Positions 26,301 to 37,284 of a stretch of DNA of 64,000 bases are shown here, in pieces. Origin of the DNA: Aristolochia californica (taxonomy: Eukaryota > Streptophyta > Magnoliopsida > Piperales > Aristolochiaceae). The notes beneath the pieces were generated by a model that was given only the letters and a program-made list of their open reading frames with translations, did not search any database and was not told the DNA's origin. The position numbers and the translations under genes are program-made. Each line of letters starts with the position of its first letter. Position 1 is the stretch's first letter. Location of the stretch: contig JARWKL010000005.1 in assembly GCA_029961685.1 (NCBI GenBank), positions 43,871,357 through 43,935,356 on the forward strand, in the 5' to 3' direction.

Positions 26301-29300
26301 CATATATAAAGCTGAAATATTAATGAAGTATAAAGCACCATTTCTTTTGCTGTGCTTATTTACCTGGTAAACAAGAGGTGATCGAATAAATTCATTTCCA
26401 AAACTACAATCCTGAAGAACATCGCGTAGTTTCATATGACCCCATTTCTTTAAGTTGGAACCAGAGTGATATCCAGGGACGGATGCAATTAATCTAACCT
26501 AGCAAAAGACCAGAAGGGAATATCTCAGTTGAAAAACAAGCTGCACACTATAGGCAATCCACAACCCCCTAGGTATTATACAAAATAACATCATTCAAGT
26601 CCCAAAGAAATTAAAAAGTTTTCCACGTGGAGTAACCCAAACAAATTAGCCAAAAATTTCCGAGATTTAAAGACTCATATCCACTTTTTTTTTCCTGTGT
26701 ATCAGATTACATATTTTGTTTACAGTGAAACCATCCATGTGATGAAAGTAATAAAACCAAATGTGCATTTGATGTGGGCCAATCATACTTTGTTTTTTTT
26801 CTATGAGACCATTCTCATGATGAGAGTAATATTAGAAAACCAATCAAATCACAAGATGTAAAAGTATGGGAATAAGCATAAAGTAAGCATGCTTCAATCA
26901 ATATCTTTAGACAAGAGATAGGGTATTTCTCAGAGGAGTTTCAACACAATATGAAGCAATGACCCCTTAATGGCACTTGCTTAGCAATATACTGCAATGC
27001 TAGAGGAGATGCAAAATAAGATTCAACAGAAATAAGCAAATTACACAATCAAGCACAGCACTGTGGACCGGACCTATTCCATTAGCACAGTCATCCCAGA
27101 ATTACAATCTGAAGGATTTCCCCGTGATAAACCCAGATCCAAATACTTTACTTATCAAATGAACTCCTGGAAACTTGTAAGTATTACAAACTAGAGACAG
27201 ACACCCTGGTATGGTCCAAGCCACTCAGCGACAATTTGTTCATGGCAGCGCAATAGAACAACTTGAGTAGGGAAACCAGATTTACTTATGAATAGGAATA
27301 TACCTTTGTTAACATGTTTAACCGCAAACATTGGAACATGTCTACGAAGCTATTATTACATAGAAGAATCAAGTTGAACTCTACAAATTCGCAATAGTAT
27401 AGCAATTATACGGCAGCAAAAGAGTACCATGGCACTGCTGTAGTCGAACTTCTTAAAGAATGATGCATTAATGCTGACATTGCCAAAATCTGGATGTTTA
27501 ACACTGAACTCTGCCCACTGCAGGCAATGAAAGGATTTGAACACATAAACACCAGTTAGATTGTAATAAGAAAAGAAAACAAGTCTTCAACCTCCAAACG
27601 TCAATCTTCTACAAATTCTTCCACTAAGGGTGTCCAACAACCACTAATTGCATTAACCATATTGGCCTCTCTTTTTTATCTTCCTACTCGTTTTCTTCTT
27701 TTTTCTCTATTTTAATGTTTTTCCACTGACTTTCAGAAATTAGTGAAAGAAAGGACATACCTTAAGTGCACTCAGATATTCAACTAAGTCAGTTTCAAAA
27801 TAACACCTTCCCTGTAGATTAGTCTCATCTTTTAAAGGGAAATCTTGCATCCACAAGCCTTGGCTTTTGTTATTCCAGTCAACATAGATCAAGTTTGCAG
27901 TATGTACAACAACACGGATGCCATGAGGATATACTAGGAACATGGCCTTTGAATGGTGGGTACCATATGAAATGGGGAGTGGAGGCTTGTGCAGAATCCA
28001 ATTTTGTGGCTTCTTTTCCTAAAAGGATTCAAAAATTGACAGTGATGGAGCTCTGTTAGTGCAACAAACATCAACACATGTAACTTGAAAATTAATCAAA
28101 ATCATACCTTCATCTGCTCTAATGAATGACCGCTTTCTCCATGAATAACAAGCACATGTGGAACCTTTCGGAGCACTGGACAAGCTACATAAGTAGAATA
28201 AAGAAATTTAGAGAAGTGGTGGGCTTTCCAAAGGTGACCGGGATTTAAAGAAAAAGATATATTTAACAAATGTAACACAAAAATCATGTCCAGGAAGAAA
28301 AATAAAAATCCAAATAAATAATTTGGGACGTTAGCTGCTACTGCATTTCCCATTATCAGGAATCATATCCACCAGGGAGACAAATTCAATCCTAACCGAA
28401 CAGAAGAGAACTCTTTATGAAGCTAACAAAAGGATAAAAAAATTTTACTCCAATAACACCTTACTCCAAATCTTTCTGGTAGACCCCCAGTCGCCCAAGT
28501 CTACTGTAGGATGGATAAAAGAGGAAATAAGATTGGAGGACGTATGGAAGGAGCCTTGGAGTCCACTGGAGGAGCTCCACCTGGCAGCACTGGTACTGTC
28601 CTATGAGGGACAGTTAGTTACGGCAGCAAAATATAATGGGAATAAGAGAGGAAGGGAAGGTGGGAGAGGCAAGGAAGATAGTAAAAAATGGAGGTTCTAG
28701 ACCCTTGAAGTCTAGCTGATTCAGAGCAACTTCCTACAGGTATGTCCTCGGTACTCTGGTTTCCATCACTTTCATAATTAGATGAGAGCACCAAATTAAT
28801 CAGCAAGGCAGTTGTTATCTTCCAAGCACAAATTCTTCAGTAATTTGAATGGTAATATGACAAACTGATAATTAATTGGCATCATATTTAAATGGAAATA
28901 GAACATGAACTCACCAGACATTAACCAGTCTATGTCGACCATGTAATTTGAAAGGACTGCCATGAGCACATTTCCCTACTAATAAGTTAAGAATTAAAAA
29001 TAAACATAACAATCACAGTAAGATTAGCTCCTCTCCTGAAGATCTCTCCAAATGGTAATTATAATGTTTTAATGTGTTTACAGAGTTATACTCAAGAACA
29101 AAATCTGAAAATTTCTCTATAGGGTGATGAGAACTATCCACTAATGAGAGCCTAGCAAGATATAAAATTTTACAGCAATTCTTGCCTGTATCACATCTCC
29201 AATTGAAACAGAGGAGGTATTTGCCCATGTGGGTATTCCTTGAACTTGCAGGAGTTGAAAGGTAAAAGATATCTTTTCTTTGGGTACATTAAAATGACAA

Positions 29301-30707
29301 ATGGGCTCCAATTGATCGCAGGATAGAGCAAGGTCGACTGGATTTGATGAATCACGATTTGCTGTCACTGGAACATCATTATTGGTCCAAAACTCTTCCT
29401 GTACAAAATAAAATGAAAACGCCAAAACCTTAGTTTAGAGCAAACAAAAAATTCAATATAAATACAACAATTTCCACAAAGTACAAGTATAATATGGAAA
29501 CAACATGTTAGGAAGCCTAAGCCTGAAAATCACCTGCAAGGATTGTGCTAAAGCTTCATCATCAAGAATCTGCCGCTTCCTTTTCAAGGTTGTTCTCTCT
29601 TCACTATGTTTTTCCGGAGATTCATGTTTCTCTGATTCTAGAGTTTTGTATTTATAACTGAAATTACCAGGAATCATCTCTATGATATCACCATGACAAA
29701 TTGTCGCTTTATCATGACAATTAAGCCTCTTTCTCTCTAAGCCAGACTGAACAATCACAGGGTTTGACCCTTCCTACAAAAAGTGAAAGATGTCCGACAC
29801 AAATCATTTCAAACAAGATTAACCCACAAGCTAACAATTTGCTTCACTTATTTTTGAAGTCCTTTAATCAATCGCATGGATAAAGAACACTACAAAAAGT
29901 AACAATTGCATACCACAACCATTTCAATGGAGCCATCAGCGCTGGTATTGAAACTGACATGCTTCCTGCTCACCCTTTTGTCGAGCAGAGAAAGATCACT
30001 CCTACCTAAGACGTTTGGCCCTTTAAAAACTGGTATACTTGATGGCTCATCTTCTTCTTGACTGTTCCTAAGAGGCACCAGAAATCCTATCTTCGGCTGA
30101 AAATCATCGAAATTCAACTCCAGAGAGAAATGCATGCAATAACAAAACATCAAACGAGAACAATATCCACAGCGGAAATATACGATTTTAACATGTTCAG
30201 GCTTATGATCAAAGTTGTCAGCTTTTTCCCTACTCAAATTGAGGCAGTTAAGTTTTTCCTTAGTTTTTATAGAGAAGAAAGAAAGCAAAAAATAAAATAA
30301 AAAATAAACCCACACTATTAAATGGTTCCGTTGCTCTAAGATCCTTCCCGATTTCTTACCTGTAAATTTACTTGCTAAAACTCCATAGTAGCAAAAAAAA
30401 ATTATCCTTTTTACCGTCACTGATTCAGAATTCTTCCTCAAACTAAACAGGAAAAGTCTCTCTCCGGAACGGAAAGAAACGGTTTGCATTAATTGAAGAA
30501 CCAAAGAACAAACTGAAATGTACGTTAATGTTCTTCTTTTAACAGATAAAACCCATGTAATCACCTTCCTTGAGTAAACTACATTTAGAGCAAACGAGTT
30601 CCATACGACGATGAGCGTCTTCTCAGTTCACCCACTACCTTTTTCTTATCAGAGAAATAACAGATTACTACTGCAGGAGGAAGAGGTAGTACCCGTGATT
30701 CAGCCAT
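23346..30707 (-). CDS. TDP1: Tyrosyl-DNA phosphodiesterase 1 with N-terminal FHA domain
   Basis: Removes stalled topoisomerase I and other 3' adducts from DNA ends in the nucleus. Sixteen exons are inferred: 30707-30672, 30096-29914, 29773-29534, 29398-29186, 28975-28915, 28184-28108, 28018-27761, 27517-27428, 26498-26364, 26113-25964, 25773-25670, 24611-24558, 24429-24339, 23923-23843, 23755-23578 and 23419-23346; 674 residues. An FHA domain (about residues 13-110) has [20 protein letters not shown] and HVSF. The two catalytic HxK motifs are intact: THHSKAM (His292, Lys294) and AMPHIKTY (His521, Lys523), followed by [13 protein letters not shown]. The C-terminus is [20 protein letters not shown]. 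The intron after exon 4 has a GC donor. Exon 1 is the least certain part: it joins in phase, but its donor (GCA|GTAGTA) is weak. Confidence 0.93.
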
Positions 30708-33065
30708 TGATGAGCGTAGCGAATTCAAAATCGGCCTGGAGAAGCTCGGCTGTGAGACATTGGGGCTTCGCGCTCTCGGCCTGGGAGCAGGGCGGGTGTC
30801 AAGACAGATGGCATGCTTACTGGGGTATTATTATATACATATTTGTCCTACAATATACACAAAACATGTTAGATTATTATCATATAATACAATACATTAA
30901 ATACAAAAGGAAATTATGCATTAAATATCTTAGATTATTATCATATAATACAATACATGTTTGTATATATTCTAATTCCAGGAAAAATAATAAAGTTAAT
31001 GTTAGGACTTGTATGATCGAATAAGAAAAAATTTAAATACAAAATATATTTTTGCAGCAATAACAGGGCAACTGAAAAGAGCTACTTGAAATGTTGATTC
31101 ACTACGATAGATTAAAAAGAATCTCTCTTCAAAAGAAAGAACGTGTTGTAGATCACCGTGCAGATTATTATGATTCAACTTGCCTCCTTTATGTTAAGGA
31201 ATAGTCCTACATAGATTAGTGTGTAAAAAGATGTTGAGCTTATTAATTGGAAAAAGGTTTCCTAAGTTAGCTAATCATTTTAGGATGAGCCTTGGATCTA
31301 ACTTCACACTTTGGATTTCAATGAGAAACAAAAAATTGTCACTCCCCATGTGGTCAGCCATATTTTGTGTTTTCCTTCTTTCTTATGTCTGTTTTATTTC
31401 ACCCTCAAACGCTTTTCTGAGTTCATCCGTCACTGACACGTCTGAATCGCAACAACCAGATCAAATGAATTAGAAATGAAACAGCGAGTGAAACAACGAT
31501 GATTGAATAAGGGATTGCGGAAATAGAATAAAACATTTTAGGTTCTGGAGCCTGTCTATAGTCAGTACATCTCATTGGGTTGGGATTAGTTAAAACGAAA
31601 ACAAAATGTACTTTTGTGAGTAAATCGACTCTTTCATTAACAATCCTGTCTTATAAAAGGAAGCATATATCCACAAGCCAATAAGTCAACTATACTCTCC
31701 TTATTAACTTTAGTTTCTAATAGAGAAACATTTTTTTTCCTATTGTATACATATGAGTTAATCTAATCAACGTTGAAGTTTTGGGTCAAGTTAGTGAGGT
31801 CCCTTCATTGAAATTTCCCCACGGGTGTATGGGTTGAGTCATGTCTTTACAAGTGTATTGCTTAGTTCCACATAGCTAACTCATTAAACCGTTTGTTTCC
31901 ATCACTTCAAAGCAATGCGCACCACTACTTGATAGAACAAGAGTGTGCCTAAATCTAGCATGAGTCGAGTCGAGTTAGTTTGTTTTCCACCCTTAAAAGT
32001 GGGTAAATGTGGTGTTACCCTTAAAAGTGCGTAGGCTCTCAAGACTCCCTAAAAGGTAGGTTGTTCCACCTTTGTGTGTCTTAACTTGTCTTAGATCTAG
32101 GACTATTGGTGTATGGAGTCTTGTCATTCGGTGGGGAGTGATGATTTCTTTTCTCTCATATGGCATTTGTCCAAGCTAGGTTTTCTTTATGTCATGGTTC
32201 CCAACTCCAGGGGAGAAGTATAGAAGTTGTAGATGAAAAGTGTTAAATTAACACATGGGGTCTACGAGGGTTAGATGTATATATTTTATGTTTCATTCAT
32301 ATTAAATATGAAAAAATTATTTTTCTTATTTAATAAACAATTCTCTTGTGGTTTATTTACTTTTTTGTTTTTTTCTTCAAATAAAGCCTTCTTAGATGTT
32401 GTATTTTCAAATATGATTGACTAGATGAGGTCTTTTCAATTTTGGTCTGGATAAATATGACCTCTAACATAGTGAGGAGTAACAATAAGATTATAGAACA
32501 ATTAAATACAAGGAGCACCTCTTACCACCACCTTTTATAGGGAAATATATGGCAGGGAGGTGGCCTCTCCCAACCCATCTTTTTATTCAACAAAACTAAC
32601 TCACTGGCCTATCAAGTAGATGAGAAAGCAACTTCATAGAAGTAAACTTAGTTTCAAAACAGATAAAAAATATAAGAAAAATTTGTCTCTTACTCTTCAT
32701 AAAACAAATACTTTCTAATACGGTGTCTAGGGAAATTGAGAGTGAAAAAGAGAAAAAGTAGAATTTGTGTTGTAATCTTTTGAGAGGATTGCGCTCTCTG
32801 AACCCATGCAAGGTAGAGACAAGCTATTGTTATAACAATGGTTAAAGAAATAATTTATAATAGATCCAGTATGTCGAGGCTAAAATCCCTCCCCTAACTA
32901 TTCAATGACAAAATAACCTAACTATGATATTATAACATATAAGAAGTTTGTCTTGAAGGTTCAAAATTTGGGAAATTACTTGTGGAAAGTGTCTTCATTC
33001 TCCCATGTGGTGTTAGACTAGGGAAGTTGCTACAATTAACCAAAACTTCAACTCAAGTCTACTAT
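30708..33065. other. Intergenic, repeat-rich region upstream of TDP1
   Basis: TDP1 promoter at the left, then AT-rich sequence with no recognisable gene. A 29-base string (ttagattattatcatataat...) occurs twice, at 30869-30897 and 30930-30958. An 84-codon plus-strand frame at 31219 has a hydrophobic stretch but no known family. A roughly 40-base string at 32436-32478 recurs just after the first receptor kinase gene. Confidence 0.4.
30869..30958. repeat. Pair of 29-bp direct repeats, 61-bp period
   Basis: The strings at 30869-30897 and 30930-30958 are identical over 29 bases and AT-rich. No gene is involved. Confidence 0.75.
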
Positions 33066-33975
33066 TTGTAAAGTTGGGACCAAGATCCATCCCAAAATGA
33101 CTAAAAAGTTAGGAAAACTCTTTATAAAGCCAAGATATTTATACTCATTAATCCATGTGATACTATTTTCTCACACTCTAATCCACATGTCGGCCCTATA
33201 TTGTGGCTTTGCACGAATGGTTTCGTATGAGCTCCAACTTTAATACTATATGAAGTTGGGTCTAAGACTTAGGAAACCTCTTTCCTAATTTATAAAATCA
33301 AAAATTTTACTCTGTTGTTGTGTGTCTTGAATTGGGTCGACTCGACCCAGCATTTCGTCCCCGACCCAGGTTACTCTATCGGGACCGACTGTATTTGGGG
33401 GGTTTCGGGAATAGGGTTTCATTGGGAGTCGAGACATTTGGAATTTGGGGATTTCTTTCGGGAGATAGGGGTTCGTCGAGGTGAAGAAATCCATTTTCGT
33501 TTTGTATATGCTTGGAGCCGCAAAACTCTTCCCTTTGCTCTTGATTTAGTGGAATCATCGTCTCTACCCGTGGAGTAGGCTATTGCCGAACCACGTAAAC
33601 TCTGTGCCTCTTTCTTGTGTGATTTATTTATTGTTTCTGCACATATTTTTGTTTCTCATGTGTTTTAGATACTTCATATTGTGATAATCTCTTGATATAT
33701 GCTCGAATTATATAGTCTATGTTCCAACATACTCAATAATTTATGTAAGACTATTTTTTAATACTCCTTTCACATTTAAACCACTCTTTTGTTATTTCTA
33801 CATGCAGACAGAGTACCTGCTTTGATACCATGTGAAATTAGATCCAAAGTCCATCCCAAAATGATTAACGGTAAATATTTTTTTAATTAATAAACTCAAA
33901 ATATTTGTACTGAATAATCCATGTGAAACTATTCTCTACCACCGTTTACTCATATATTACATATACATAGATTCT
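33066..33975 (-). mobile_element. Degenerate minus-strand LTR retrotransposon remnant (candidate)
   Basis: At 33819-33830 the plus strand reads GCTTTGATACCA, the complement of a primer-binding site with one change. It is followed immediately by TGTGAAATTAGATCC, so an LTR would start at 33831 on a minus-oriented element. Related sequence with the shared string ccatcccaaaatga lies at about 33066-33200, and a partial relative starts near 33251. The copies are diverged, and the ends could not be fixed. The ~500 bases between them code for nothing recognisable. Confidence 0.4.
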
Positions 33976-34234
33976 TACAAAGCTCCTTCTAGTGGGAGTC
34001 ATAGCCTTCCACTAGGGTAGAGTGGGTGGAACCAAAATCCTAGCACCTATTTTCGACTTCAATTGAGAAAAGTGGAAGATCAGATGGACAGTAGCAAGCT
34101 TGGTAGTTCCAATTGTTAGGCAGCCGGATCAACTCTCTCATCCGCTTGGTAGTGTTTCTGAATCCGTTGTGTAAAAGGAATCGAGAAAGAACTGAGGGAG
34201 ATCCCAGTATTTTTGAGGAAAAAATGGCCAACTT

Positions 34235-34443
34235 TAGCTACAATTGGGACACTCCTCGGGTTAGAGGAATGTCTCTCCGTTACCTCTATCACGTCAACTC
34301 ACCTTTTCCTTATCACTCTTTCCTTCTTCCATGTGAGAGAAATGGCAACCAAACAGGTATTCCATGGGCTCTTAAGAGAACCAAAGCTCGTTACGGAGAC
34401 TGGACTGAAACGAGGGATAATTGACGACCAAGAGTCATACCAG
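34235..34443 (+). pseudogene. Terpene synthase exon fragment A (upstream of kinase 1)
   Basis: In one frame the region reads SVTSITSTHLFLITLSFF, then MATKQVFHGLLREPKLVTET and GIIDDQESYQ, ending at a plausible donor (CAG|gtagcc). The layout matches the penultimate exon of sesquiterpene-type synthases, which ends in the second metal-binding motif. Here that motif reads IIDDQESYQ, so the DDxxTxxxE pattern is broken. Only part of one exon remains. The same fragment occurs, split, upstream of the second kinase (41044-41119 and 43644-43741), showing that it was duplicated together with the kinase. Confidence 0.6.
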
Positions 34444-34824
34444 GTAGCCACCATTAGCTAAAGATAGATCACGTCCCATCTGTAATCCAGTTTTATGCGG
34501 TAGAGAAGCGATGGCCTGGAAGGAAATGACCCAAGCGAGCCTTGAACCGTCTACCCCCATCCGTGGAAGGGAATGTCATTCGGATTCTAGAAAGCCTATT
34601 ATTTCTCCTGTGTTCCTTTGTATTCGACTTTTCAACCCTAATCAAGTCTCATCCTGATACTCCCTTGGTTCTTCCGTGAACTTGACGTTTAACTTTCTTT
34701 CTTCTGCCTTCAAATGGCAGTGCCGTGAACTTGACGTTTAACTCGCTTTCTTCTGCCTTCAAATGGCAGTGCCTGTCTTTATGCTGGAACTTGCATTTCT
34801 ACGGGACAAAAAACGAAGAAAACG

Positions 34825-37284
34825 ATGGACGGCAAAACCAGGCCGTTCGTCTGCCTCTGTTTCCTTCTTTTTCTTTTTACCTCGAAATGCCATGTTTCTC
34901 GTGCAGCTGAGACCATGAGTCTCGGCGAATCCCTCACCGGAAAGCAGACCCTGATTTCGAAAGGCGGCAATTTCGAATTGGGTTTCTTCAAACCCGGTCC
35001 CTCCCCCAAGTACTACCTGGCGATTTGGTTCAAAAAGGTCTCGAAACCGACGGCAGTTTGGGTGGCAAACAGAGAAACGCCGCTCTCCGACGACTCGTCC
35101 CAAGCTAGAATAGCAGAAGATGGCAATCTGGTCATCCTCGATCAATCGAAAGGACCAGTTTGGTCAACCAATTCTTCCTTAATCGGCTCCAATTCTACTG
35201 TTGTGGAGCTTCTTGATTCTGGGAATCTTGTCTTAAGGCATAGATCAAATTCGACTGCTATTTTTTGGCAGAGCTTTGATCATCCGACTGATACTTGGCT
35301 TCCAGGAGGTTGGCTGGGCTTCGACAAACGCACCGGAGAAACTCAACTTCTGATATCCTGGAAAAGTTCGGAAGACCCTGCTCCTGGGCCTTTCTGTCTC
35401 GAACTAGACCCTAATGGTACCAGTCAATATTTCATTCGCCGGAACAGGACCCTGCAGTATTGGACAAGTGGACTATGGAATGACCAGAGTTTTAGTTCAA
35501 TCCCAGAGATGGGACCCGCTCATTACTACAACTACAGCTTTGAAACGACGGACAAGGGTAATTACTTCACCTACTACGCCTACGACCCTTCGTTAATTAC
35601 TCGGCTTGTGATGGATTTAACGGGTCAGATCAAGCAATTCGCCTGGTTAGAGAGTAGTCAGCAGTGGAATAAGTTTTGGTCACAACCCGAAGCTCAATGT
35701 GATGTTCTTTCCCTCTGCGGACCTTTCGGTATCTGTAACGCTGGCGGCTTGCCCCCCTGCGGCTGCGCTCAAGGATTCGAACCTACATCTCCCAATGACT
35801 GGAATTTGAGCGACTGGTCCGGTGGGTGTGTGAGAAAATCTCTTCTTACTTGTGACGACAAAGATGGCTTTTCGTTGCTGACCGCTATGAGACCACCTGC
35901 CAACGGTCAGTCGTTGTCAGCGGTGAGCAGAGAGGAGTGCGAATTTGCTTGTCGGAGTGATTGTTCCTGTACTGCCTTTTCCTTTTCAAATAGGTGTTTT
36001 GTATGGAAAGGAGATTTACTGAATCTGCAGAACCTCTCTGAAGGTGATCCAGGAGCTATTGATCTCTCTCTCCGTCTTGCAGACTCGGATGTAAGTAAGT
36101 CAGAAAATAGTGGCAGCAAGGGTTTGCTAGTTGGGGCTATTGTGGGTCCTGTGGCAGGGATTGCAGCTCTATTGGGTGTTGTCTTCATGGTGCGTCGTAG
36201 AACACAAAGAATAACGACGACGTTTAATTCAGGCTCCGGTTCTCTGGTGTCATTTAGCTACAGGGACTTGCAGAGAATCACCAAGAATTTCTCAGAAAAG
36301 CTGGGATGTGGGGGCTTCGGTTCTGTTTTCAGAGGGACTTTACCCAATTCAAGTATCGTCGCAGTGAAGAAACTTGAAGGTCTAGGCCAAGGAGAGAAGC
36401 AATTTCGAGCGGAAGTGAGCACCATCGGTACCGTCCAACATCTCAACCTCTCCAGGCTTCGAGGATTCTGCTCGGAAGGTAGCCAAAGGTTGCTGGTTTA
36501 CGATTACATGTCAAGGGGTTCTTTGGATTCGCATCTATTTAATAAGAACTCCGAGGCTCTGAAGTGGGAGACGAGATACCAGGTGGCACTTGGAACAGCA
36601 AGGGGATTGGCTTATCTCCATGAAGAGTGCAGAGACTGCATTATCCACTGCGACATAAAGCCGGAGAACATACTTCTGGACGAAAGCTTTTGTCCCAAGG
36701 TGGCCGATTTCGGATTAGCAAAGTTAGTAGGCCGAGAATTCAGTCGGGTTCTGACCACCATGCGAGGGACCCGGGGCTACCTGGCGCCAGAATGGATTTC
36801 AGGCCTGGCTATCACTACAAAAGCAGATGTCTACAGCTACGGGATGATGGTTTTCGAAATCATATCAGGCAGGAGGAACGTCGAACAAAGCGGGGACGGC
36901 AAGGTTCTGTTTTTTCCAACCTGGGCTGCGAAAAGAATCATGGAAGGTGAGGTTCTTAGCTTGTTAGACAATAGGCTACTAGGCGAAGCTGATATGGTGG
37001 AATTATGCAGAGTTTGCAGAGTTGCTTGCTGGTGTATTCAGGACGATGAGGAAGATAGACCATCCATGGTTCAGGTCGTTAAAGTTTTGGAGGGGCTTTT
37101 GGAGGTGAATATACCTCCAGTGCCGAGGTCTCTTCAGCTTTTTGAGTTAAATTCTGATCACATAGTGACCATCACCGACTCAGAGTCATCGTCCAATCAA
37201 ACTTCTCAGACAGTGTCCAGAAATTCCAAGGCCAAAAGCTCGAAAAGCTCGTCGTGGGCATCGGCATCGGCACCGTCGAGCTAG
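34825..37284 (+). CDS. G-type lectin S-receptor-like Ser/Thr kinase, copy 1
   Basis: Intronless, 819 residues, resembling the Arabidopsis At2g19130 type. Order: signal peptide (about 1-27, CLCFLLFLFTSKCHVSRA), bulb-lectin domain (GESLTGKQTL ... VWVANRETPLSDD), S-locus glycoprotein domain, PAN-like cysteine domain (about 343-425), one membrane helix (about 433-455, LLVGAIVGPVAGIAALLGVV) and a cytoplasmic kinase (about 488-765). Kinase motifs are complete: Gly loop GCGGFGSVF, AVKKLE, IIHCDIKPENILLDE and DFGLAK. HCD instead of HRD makes it non-RD, a class often linked to immune signalling. A Ser-rich tail follows. The Met at 34825 starts the signal peptide, and upstream frames are closed. Ligand unknown. 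Sequence after the stop codon differs completely from copy 2. Confidence 0.93.
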   Translation: MDGKTRPFVCLCFLLFLFTSKCHVSRAAETMSLGESLTGKQTLISKGGNFELGFFKPGPSPKYYLAIWFKKVSKPTAVWVANRETPLSDDSSQARIAEDGNLVILDQSKGPVWSTNSSLIGSNSTVVELLDSGNLVLRHRSNSTAIFWQSFDHPTDTWLPGGWLGFDKRTGETQLLISWKSSEDPAPGPFCLELDPNGTSQYFIRRNRTLQYWTSGLWNDQSFSSIPEMGPAHYYNYSFETTDKGNYFTYYAYDPSLITRLVMDLTGQIKQFAWLESSQQWNKFWSQPEAQCDVLSLCGPFGICNAGGLPPCGCAQGFEPTSPNDWNLSDWSGGCVRKSLLTCDDKDGFSLLTAMRPPANGQSLSAVSREECEFACRSDCSCTAFSFSNRCFVWKGDLLNLQNLSEGDPGAIDLSLRLADSDVSKSENSGSKGLLVGAIVGPVAGIAALLGVVFMVRRRTQRITTTFNSGSGSLVSFSYRDLQRITKNFSEKLGCGGFGSVFRGTLPNSSIVAVKKLEGLGQGEKQFRAEVSTIGTVQHLNLSRLRGFCSEGSQRLLVYDYMSRGSLDSHLFNKNSEALKWETRYQVALGTARGLAYLHEECRDCIIHCDIKPENILLDESFCPKVADFGLAKLVGREFSRVLTTMRGTRGYLAPEWISGLAITTKADVYSYGMMVFEIISGRRNVEQSGDGKVLFFPTWAAKRIMEGEVLSLLDNRLLGEADMVELCRVCRVACWCIQDDEEDRPSMVQVVKVLEGLLEVNIPPVPRSLQLFELNSDHIVTITDSESSSNQTSQTVSRNSKAKSSKSSSWASASAPSS

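Noticed and set aside
31219..31473. 84-codon frame with a hydrophobic segment
   Set aside because: No homologue recognised and no promoter or splice support; surrounding DNA is repeat-like.
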